Positions 14,008 through 18,876 of a DNA stretch of 21,049 bases are shown here, one piece after another. The DNA is from HRBIN23 sp046294495 (GTDB lineage: Bacteria; Chloroflexota; Dehalococcoidia; Lucifugimonadales; HRBIN23). The notes beneath the pieces were generated by a model. It was not told where the DNA came from. It ran no database searches and saw only the letters and a program-made list of their open reading frames with translations. The stretch's first letter is position 1. Every line of letters starts with the position of its first letter. A program made the translations under genes and the position numbers. Where the stretch lies: the NCBI GenBank assembly GCA_046294495.1, contig JBKBKV010000032.1, forward strand, positions 1-21,049, read 5' to 3'.

Positions 14008-14457
14008 TTAGTAGCGGATAAGGGTAGAGCGCTGGGTAGCCACCTTCTGCCCAAACTGGTTTGTGTATGTAATTTCCTGGATAACGAAGATAGCCTGCCC
14101 CACCCGCAGGGGGCGTTCACGCACATCCACAATGCGGGCCGTGGCGGTGATGGTGTCGCCAGGGCGCACCGGCTCAAAGTATTCCCACTCGCTCCCGGCG
14201 TCCAGCAGGCGGCTTCCTGGGAGGTCCACTTCCACCATTTCGGAGCGGACAGCCCGCAGGAAGGTGGGAGGGGCGATAAGGCCCCCGTAACGGCTCTGGC
14301 GCGCCGCTACTTCGTCATTGAAGAGGGGGTTAGGGTCCCCGATGGCCTCGGCAAAACGACGGATGTGGCCTTTCTCTACAAAGGTAGAGACGGGTTTGCT
14401 CCCTTTGCCAATGAGGGAACGGCGTTGTTCCTCGGTCAGCAGGGTTGCCTGGGCCAT
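14008..14457 (-). CDS. HadA-like hot-dog (FAS1-like dehydratase) protein, first gene of operon
   Basis: This 149-residue paralogue of the next gene has the same landmarks: GHIRRFAEAIGDPNPLFNDE (Asp41, with Phe46 in place of His), RYGGLIAPPTFLRAV, WEYFEPVRPGDTITATARI and ITYTNQFGQKVATQRSTLIRY. The two paralogues differ most in the N-terminal 25 residues and in the loop after PTFLRA, which would line the acyl pocket. The ATG at 14457 is chosen for GGAGGTG five bases upstream; the longer frame from 14505 would start upstream of the predicted transcription start. It is the first gene after the consensus promoter at 14496-14524. Confidence 0.85.
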   Translation of the reverse strand: MAQATLLTEEQRRSLIGKGSKPVSTFVEKGHIRRFAEAIGDPNPLFNDEVAARQSRYGGLIAPPTFLRAVRSEMVEVDLPGSRLLDAGSEWEYFEPVRPGDTITATARIVDVRERPLRVGQAIFVIQEITYTNQFGQKVATQRSTLIRY

Positions 14458-14495
14458 AACGACACCTCCGATGGGGATAGGAGCAACCCGCAGGG

Positions 14496-14524
14496 AGTTT
14501 AGCAAACATAACAGTGGGTGTCAA
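14496..14524 (-). promoter_or_regulatory. Consensus promoter of the hot-dog/SDR operon
   Basis: On the minus strand TTGACA (14524-14519), a 17-base spacer and TAAACT (14501-14496) form a near-ideal housekeeping sigma promoter. The expected start near 14489 leaves a leader of about 30 bases with GGAGGTG. It is the best promoter in the window and should drive all five leftward genes down to 11001. Confidence 0.75.
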
Positions 14525-14842
14525 GACTTTGTGCTGGTTCAATTCATGTGAGACGGTTTGGGGGCCACCTTCTGGCGGGCCTGCGCCTCACTCTACCCAG
14601 GCCCTGTGGGCTGTGGCGCTGGAGAGGTCCAACCCCACAGGGCTCGCAGGGCTGAGGAGTTGCAGGTGTCCCTGGGGCTTGTTTATCGCTATGCGCGCGC
14701 ACCCTGATAGAGGCTGGTGCGGGGAACATATTTTGCGTTTTTCGCAATGTTGCTGATGGGGGGATGCCCGCAGGCTCTCCCGCGGAAAAGAAGACGATTT
14801 TCGGCGCATTTTCCTGGGCATCATGGATATGACTTCGGGAAT
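14525..14842. other. Non-coding region with inverted repeats
   Basis: No gene is supported here. GCCCTGTGGG (14601-14610) and CCCACAGGGC (14634-14643) form a perfect 10-bp stem with a 23-base loop. TTGCG/CGCAA (14733-14737 with 14743-14747) around a T5 loop, flanked by AACAT/ATGTT, forms another weaker hairpin. The base composition shifts from GC-rich to AT-rich at about 14700-14870. It separates the leftward operon promoter from the rightward promoter at 14843, and could hold operators or an unannotated RNA. A long leftward frame across it is a shadow. Confidence 0.45.
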
Positions 14843-14870
14843 TTGACGAATATCGTATTATTCCCATACT
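14843..14870 (+). promoter_or_regulatory. Promoter for the 69-residue protein gene
   Basis: TTGACG (14843-14848), a 16-base AT-rich spacer and CATACT (14865-14870) give a good promoter towards the small gene. The leader of about 57 bases contains two small hairpins. Confidence 0.6.
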
Positions 14871-14902
14871 CTGAGCATGGACAGGCCCTGAAGGGGCCGT
14901 GC

Positions 14903-14927
14903 CCCGCCCCAAAGGGCGGGAAGGAGG
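14903..14927 (+). promoter_or_regulatory. Leader hairpin abutting the Shine-Dalgarno site
   Basis: CCCGCCC (14903-14909) pairs with GGGCGGG (14914-14920) across a CAAA loop, and AAGGAGG (14921-14927) begins at the very next base. A second 5-bp stem, GGCCC/GGGCC, lies just upstream (about 14884-14898). A stem ending exactly at the ribosome binding site could affect its access, but the site itself is not in the stem. Confidence 0.45.
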
Positions 14928-14933
14928 CAGCCT

Positions 14934-15143
14934 ATGGTGCTGTGGAGGAGAGAACACAAGGTGGTCGTTGAGGAGAAGGTGATGAGAGGGGGCGTAGCCT
15001 TGCCTAGCAGCCTGGCTCAGGAACTGTTGGGCCGCCCTCTCCCACCCGGACAGAAGGTGGCCGCCGTCGCCGACGGCGAGTTGACCGTCTATCTGACCCC
15101 CGACTACCGGGAGACCGACCTCCTGGCCATCGTCCCTCGGTAA
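14934..15143 (+). CDS. Hypothetical 69-residue protein
   Basis: A small soluble protein beginning MVLWRREHKVVVEEKVMRGG. The ATG follows AAGGAGG with a 6-base gap, and the gene has its own promoter and terminator, so it is very probably real. The first 15 residues are basic. The segment GVALPSSLAQELLG followed by GQKVAAVADGELTVYLTPD loosely resembles the short strand-turn-strand units of AbrB/SpoVT-type proteins, but I do not regard that as an identification. No membrane segment or Cys is present. It stands alone between the hot-dog/SDR operon and the DUF4012 gene, both on the other strand. Function unknown. Confidence 0.7.
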   Translation: MVLWRREHKVVVEEKVMRGGVALPSSLAQELLGRPLPPGQKVAAVADGELTVYLTPDYRETDLLAIVPR

Positions 15144-15182
15144 GAGGGGCGCCACCCGGCGACTCCCGCCGGGCCAAAGGTA

Positions 15183-15222
15183 GGGAAGGGGTGGGCAACC
15201 CTGCCCACCCCTTCCCCTTTTT
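15183..15222. terminator. Intrinsic terminator shared by convergent genes
   Basis: A perfect 15-bp stem (15183-15197 with 15202-15216) with a 4-base loop is followed by C and five T (15218-15222), a classical rho-independent terminator for the small rightward gene. On the minus strand the stem also lies just after the DUF4012 stop (15239), so it may serve both. Confidence 0.85.
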
Positions 15223-15238
15223 GTGAGGAGGCCTGCCT

Positions 15239-17731
15239 CTACTTGGCGGGTGCTGTAAACACCACCACAAGGGTGGTGTCCGTCAGGAGGGTCATCCTCC
15301 ACACCAGCCACTCCCCTTGGCGCTGGGTAGGCTGGGGCAGGGCCTGAATGAGGCTCGCTCCATCCGGCAGGCGTATCCACACAGTTACCTCGTCATCGTC
15401 TACCCCGGGCTGTTTCTGCACTAGAAGTCGGTATTCGTAGCGCCCGCTGCCCAGGGGACGAAGCACCTGGGGGGAAAGGCGGTAGCGTATCGGCACCGTT
15501 ACTACCGTGCCCGACTCTACAGTTAGGTATGCCCCCACTTCTACCAGCCCTGTAAGGCCCTCCCCAGCGTGGCGCAATAGGCGCAGGGAATCGGCATCGG
15601 TGTAGCCCCACGCCAACTTCTCGGTGCCCTCGTGCAGGGGGACAGGTGGAACATCTATATCTATAGCCCAGCGGGGCAGTAGCACCTGGAAAAAGTTCCA
15701 GTAGCATGTAGAGGCCTTCCAGTCGGCCTGGCGGCAGACCTCTTGCAGGGGTTTCCCCCGGTGGGTGTAGCGCAGGCGCAGGTCTGCCTCCAGGGGCCTA
15801 TCCAGTGCCAGTGCCACCCGATACTCCCACGAGCGGCTGGCCCACTTGCGCTCGTGGCCAGGCAGGGCATTGTCCACAATCATCAAGTAGTCGTGGTCCA
15901 CCTGGCGAATTGCCCCGTTCCACCCCAACTCCCACACCAGGGTGGACAACTCGGGGTCAAAGAGGTGGAGGAGAAGGTCTTTGCGGCGCACCTGCTCCAC
16001 CAAAAGGCGCACCAGGGCCTGGCGAGCCTCGTAGGGCATCCCCCCTTTCAGACGCTCCACCAGAGCGAGGAAGAGGTCTTCGTCGAAGCAACGCTTACCC
16101 TCGCAGGGAACGCCCCCACGGGTGGGGCGTCCTTTCCCAACATAGGGACGCTGGCCCTCGGCATACTCCTCTGCCACCTGGCGGGTAAGGGGTTGGGGGT
16201 GGCCCGGCACACGGATATCGCCCACGATGCCAGTAATATCCAGGGTCATAGCCTTGGTGGTGGCGATAACCCCGTCCACCTTCACACCCGTCCACTGGGC
16301 GTAAATCTCTGCCAGGGCCGCCGCCGATGCGGGGAAGTGGGCGTTCCAGTTGGCGTCCCGAAACAGCAGACGGTCCATCCACAAATACCAGTAGATAAAG
16401 TCGGGGGGGCGAGGGTTCTTCAGCAGCGGCTCCGGGTCTATCTCGGTGCTGTCCTGCAGTATCAGGTCTGTGAGGGTGCCCCTGTCCAGGGTGAAGCGGA
16501 CAGCGTAGCCAATGAACCCCCCGGTGGGGCGGATTTCGTTCTGGTTCTGGGCGATGAGGAGGTAGGTGCGGGGGCGGTCGTAGCCCAGGAAGCCCCACAG
16601 GAAGTCCACCACCCCTTGTGCCGTGGCCAGGTTGGCTTCCAGGCGCTCCAGGGAGAATGCGCTCCCTTCCAGGGCTTGCCCTACCAGGCGCCTTAAGGAC
16701 ACACCCTCCTGCTGTTCCCCCAGCAGGAGGCGCAAAGTGGTCGCCTCCTGCTGGGCGCTGGCTAGGCCCTCTCGCGCTCTTTGCAGGCGCTCCCGCGTCT
16801 CGGTGGCGAAAGCGGGGGATAGGGGTCCGTGTTCCCAGACGCTCTCGGCCAGGTTGGTGAGGCCTTCCAGGCTGGCTAGTGTGCGGTGAAGGAGAAGGGT
16901 GGTCTGCAAGAGTAGGCGGGCCGCCTCCCTCTGCTGGGGGTCGGCCTCTAGCCTTTTCAGGGCCACCTCCAGGGCCTGGGAGAGGGCCGCCGCGTCGCCT
17001 TGCACCTGGGCCAGCAGGGGGCGGGTAGAGGCCGGGTCCGTTAGGGCCACAAGGGGGTCGGCGTTCCACCGGCGGAGCACTTCCAGCCCGCTGGAGAGGG
17101 CAACGGCTTGTTCCAGGGCCTGGGGGCTTACCTGCCCCAGGGCAACGGCTGTCTCAACCGCCGGGAGGAGGGTCTCCAGACGCCCGGCGTAGGTGCGTCC
17201 CAGGGGTGTGGCTACGGCGGCCTCAAGGGTATTGGCAAGGGCGGGAAGGTTGTCCTGTGCCTGGCGGAGGGCAGGGGCAGCCTCCTGGAGTGCGCGGCGC
17301 AGGCGGACAGTGGCATCCACACCGGGGGCCTCTTCCAGTCCTACCACAACCACCCTCTCCAGGGCATCGGTAAGGCTCTGGGCGATGCGCCCTCCGTAGC
17401 GCCCCGCCTCCAGGAACAGTAGCGCCCCCTGCACCCGCACCCCTACCCAGGGCAGGGGGCGGAGCACCCGGAGCCACCCCAGGCGCGCCAGCGCACGGGC
17501 GCTGGCCTCTTCTAACTCCCTGGCGCTGGTATGGGCGTCTTTCAGGGCCTGGCGCTGGCCTGCCCCCCCTGCCAGGGCAGAGCGGAAGGCCCCTTCCAGG
17601 GCAGAGGCGGCCTGCATAGCCTGGGAGGCGTCGGCCAGCCCGCTACGCACTGTAAGCCCCAGCCATACCCCTGTCCCAAGCACACCCGCCACCAGGGCAC
17701 CCAGGAGAACCAATACCAGGGGCTTGCTCAC
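15239..17731 (-). CDS. DUF4012 family membrane-anchored protein
   Basis: This 830-residue envelope protein has an N-terminal membrane segment (about residues 4-27, LVLVLLGALVAGVLGTGVWL) and no obvious cleavage site, so it is probably anchored with the bulk outside. Residues of about 35-370 are Ala/Leu/Glu/Gln-rich and helical, probably coiled coil. The DUF4012 core starts at about 388 with YLLIAQNQNEIRPTGGFIG, the family signature, and continues through VDGVIATTKAMTLDITGIVGDI. The C-terminal 200 residues are predicted mostly beta strand and contain one close Cys pair (PCEGKRCF) and a second pair further on. The GTG start at 17731 has GGAGA upstream. DUF4012 proteins are common in Chloroflexota and Actinobacteria near cell-surface polysaccharide genes, but their function is not established. 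It is divergent from a secreted protein with overlapping promoters. Confidence 0.88.
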   Translation of the reverse strand: MSKPLVLVLLGALVAGVLGTGVWLGLTVRSGLADASQAMQAASALEGAFRSALAGGAGQRQALKDAHTSARELEEASARALARLGWLRVLRPLPWVGVRVQGALLFLEAGRYGGRIAQSLTDALERVVVVGLEEAPGVDATVRLRRALQEAAPALRQAQDNLPALANTLEAAVATPLGRTYAGRLETLLPAVETAVALGQVSPQALEQAVALSSGLEVLRRWNADPLVALTDPASTRPLLAQVQGDAAALSQALEVALKRLEADPQQREAARLLLQTTLLLHRTLASLEGLTNLAESVWEHGPLSPAFATETRERLQRAREGLASAQQEATTLRLLLGEQQEGVSLRRLVGQALEGSAFSLERLEANLATAQGVVDFLWGFLGYDRPRTYLLIAQNQNEIRPTGGFIGYAVRFTLDRGTLTDLILQDSTEIDPEPLLKNPRPPDFIYWYLWMDRLLFRDANWNAHFPASAAALAEIYAQWTGVKVDGVIATTKAMTLDITGIVGDIRVPGHPQPLTRQVAEEYAEGQRPYVGKGRPTRGGVPCEGKRCFDEDLFLALVERLKGGMPYEARQALVRLLVEQVRRKDLLLHLFDPELSTLVWELGWNGAIRQVDHDYLMIVDNALPGHERKWASRSWEYRVALALDRPLEADLRLRYTHRGKPLQEVCRQADWKASTCYWNFFQVLLPRWAIDIDVPPVPLHEGTEKLAWGYTDADSLRLLRHAGEGLTGLVEVGAYLTVESGTVVTVPIRYRLSPQVLRPLGSGRYEYRLLVQKQPGVDDDEVTVWIRLPDGASLIQALPQPTQRQGEWLVWRMTLLTDTTLVVVFTAPAK

Positions 17732-17748
17732 GCTTTCTCCGTATGGGG

Positions 17749-17778
17749 TTGCCCAGCCACTTTTCTCCTCATTATACT
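17749..17778. promoter_or_regulatory. Overlapping divergent promoters for DUF4012 and the secreted protein
   Basis: The sequence ATTATACT holds a perfect minus-strand TATAAT (17776-17771) and a plus-strand TATACT (17773-17778). The plus promoter has a fair TTGCCC -35 at 17749-17754 with an 18-base spacer; the minus promoter has no clear -35. The two -10 boxes overlap by four bases, so the genes cannot both be initiated at once from the same DNA. Confidence 0.55.
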
Positions 17779-17824
17779 AGCACCTGTGAGGAGGGTTCCC
17801 TCTCGTGACATTGGATACCTGCCC

Positions 17825-18496
17825 ATGCGCCGCAGGGTAGTGCTTCTGCTGGCCTTGCTGGGCGCAGCGAGCGCCGGGGCTTGGCTGGTGCACCTGTGGG
17901 GGTTAGCGCCTCCCGCCCTGGCCCAGCCTCCCTGGCCCACCCCTCCCCCTCAACTGGCCGTGCCCTATCCCGTTATAGTGCCCCCCGATCAGGTCAAGGG
18001 AGTAGAGACACCTCCCATCCCCGGGGCAACGGTGTGGCTCCTACAGCCCTTCCCTCGTGGCATCATACCCCGTGTGCCCCCCTTGCCAAGCACCCTCCTC
18101 TCCTCCAACGAGACAGACCAAGCCCAGCGCATCCTTATTCGGTTGGAGTGGGAGAGCCTTCCTGCCACCACTCAACTCCTCTACCGCCCCATCCCTGTCT
18201 CTCAGGCCCCTGCTCCCCCCGACGGCTACCGCATCCGGAGGGCCTTTGCCCTACAAGCCTACGACGCCCAGGGTAGGCCCTTCGCTCCTGCCCTGCGCCG
18301 CCCGTGGGTGCTCCGTGTCCCCCTGGCCGGGCTAGATAGCCCAGACCCCCTCCGTCTCTTTCTGGCCCGCTACAGGGAGGACACCGGGCGCTGGCAACTC
18401 CTGGTAACCGCCTATCACACCCAATCCCGCCTGCTAGAGACGCGTCTTTTGGAACTGGGGCGCTACGCTCTCCTGGAGGAAGTCCTTCTCCCATGA
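17825..18496 (+). CDS. Secreted or membrane-anchored Pro-rich hypothetical protein
   Basis: A 223-residue protein with a clear export signal: basic MRRR, a hydrophobic run VVLLLALLGAASAGAWLVHL, and a possible ALA-Q cleavage site near residue 37. A Pro-rich stretch (PPWPTPPPQ and beyond) follows as a linker. The second half (about 100-223) reads like an extracellular beta-sandwich: FALQAYDAQGRPF, VLRVPLAGL, LRLFLARYREDTGRWQLL and LGRYALLEEV, a pattern seen in Chloroflexota surface proteins, though I cannot name a family. The start is uncertain: the ATG at 17825 begins the signal peptide but has no Shine-Dalgarno close by, while GAGGAGGG at 17788-17795 is too far for it. Its stop overlaps the folB start as ATGA, so the two are translationally coupled. 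It is divergent from DUF4012, perhaps an envelope partner. Confidence 0.75.
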   Translation: MRRRVVLLLALLGAASAGAWLVHLWGLAPPALAQPPWPTPPPQLAVPYPVIVPPDQVKGVETPPIPGATVWLLQPFPRGIIPRVPPLPSTLLSSNETDQAQRILIRLEWESLPATTQLLYRPIPVSQAPAPPDGYRIRRAFALQAYDAQGRPFAPALRRPWVLRVPLAGLDSPDPLRLFLARYREDTGRWQLLVTAYHTQSRLLETRLLELGRYALLEEVLLP

Positions 18497-18876
18497 CCCC
18501 GTATCAGGGCGACTGTATCCTGCTGGAGGGGATGGCCTTCTACGCCTTCCACGGTGCGTCGGATGAGGAGCGCCGATTGGGTGGGCGCTACCTGGTGGAC
18601 CTGGAGGCGCGGCTCCCTTTAGACAAACCAGGGGCCAGCGACCGCCTGGAGGACACAGTGGACTACAGCGCCCTCTATCGGGTGGTGCGGGAGGTGATGC
18701 TGGGGCCACCCCACACCCTTGTAGAGGCCCTGGCGGAGGAGATAGCCCGCCAGGTGCTGGAGCGTTTCCCCCAGGTGGAGGCGGTGCGAGTGGTGGTGCG
18801 CAAGGCCCCACCTCCGATAAAAGGGGCATTCCTCGCCTCGGCAGGCGGACAGGTTTTCCGTCAGCGAAACGGGTAA
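18493..18876 (+). CDS. folB: Dihydroneopterin aldolase
   Basis: This folate-pathway enzyme cleaves 7,8-dihydroneopterin to 6-hydroxymethyl-dihydropterin and glycolaldehyde. The 127-residue protein (family about 120) has GMAFYAFHGASDEERRLGGRY with Glu26, DTVDYSALY with Tyr58, TLVEALAEEIA with Glu78, and VVVRKAPPPIKGAF with Lys104. By eye these correspond to Glu22, Tyr54, Glu74 and Lys100 of the Staphylococcus aureus enzyme. The ATG overlaps the preceding TGA (ATGA, 18493-18496), so it depends at least partly on translation of the secreted-protein gene. No other folate genes are in the window. Its 3' end overlaps the end of the convergent histidine kinase gene by 16 bases. Confidence 0.94.
   Translation: MTPYQGDCILLEGMAFYAFHGASDEERRLGGRYLVDLEARLPLDKPGASDRLEDTVDYSALYRVVREVMLGPPHTLVEALAEEIARQVLERFPQVEAVRVVVRKAPPPIKGAFLASAGGQVFRQRNG

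Noticed and set aside
14544..15380. 278-codon leftward frame
   Set aside because: Its composition is that of a shadow in GC-rich DNA; it crosses two promoters, the real small gene and a terminator.
17531..17824. N-terminal extension of the secreted protein frame
   Set aside because: It overlaps the 5' end of the DUF4012 gene and its promoter; the signal peptide begins at 17825.
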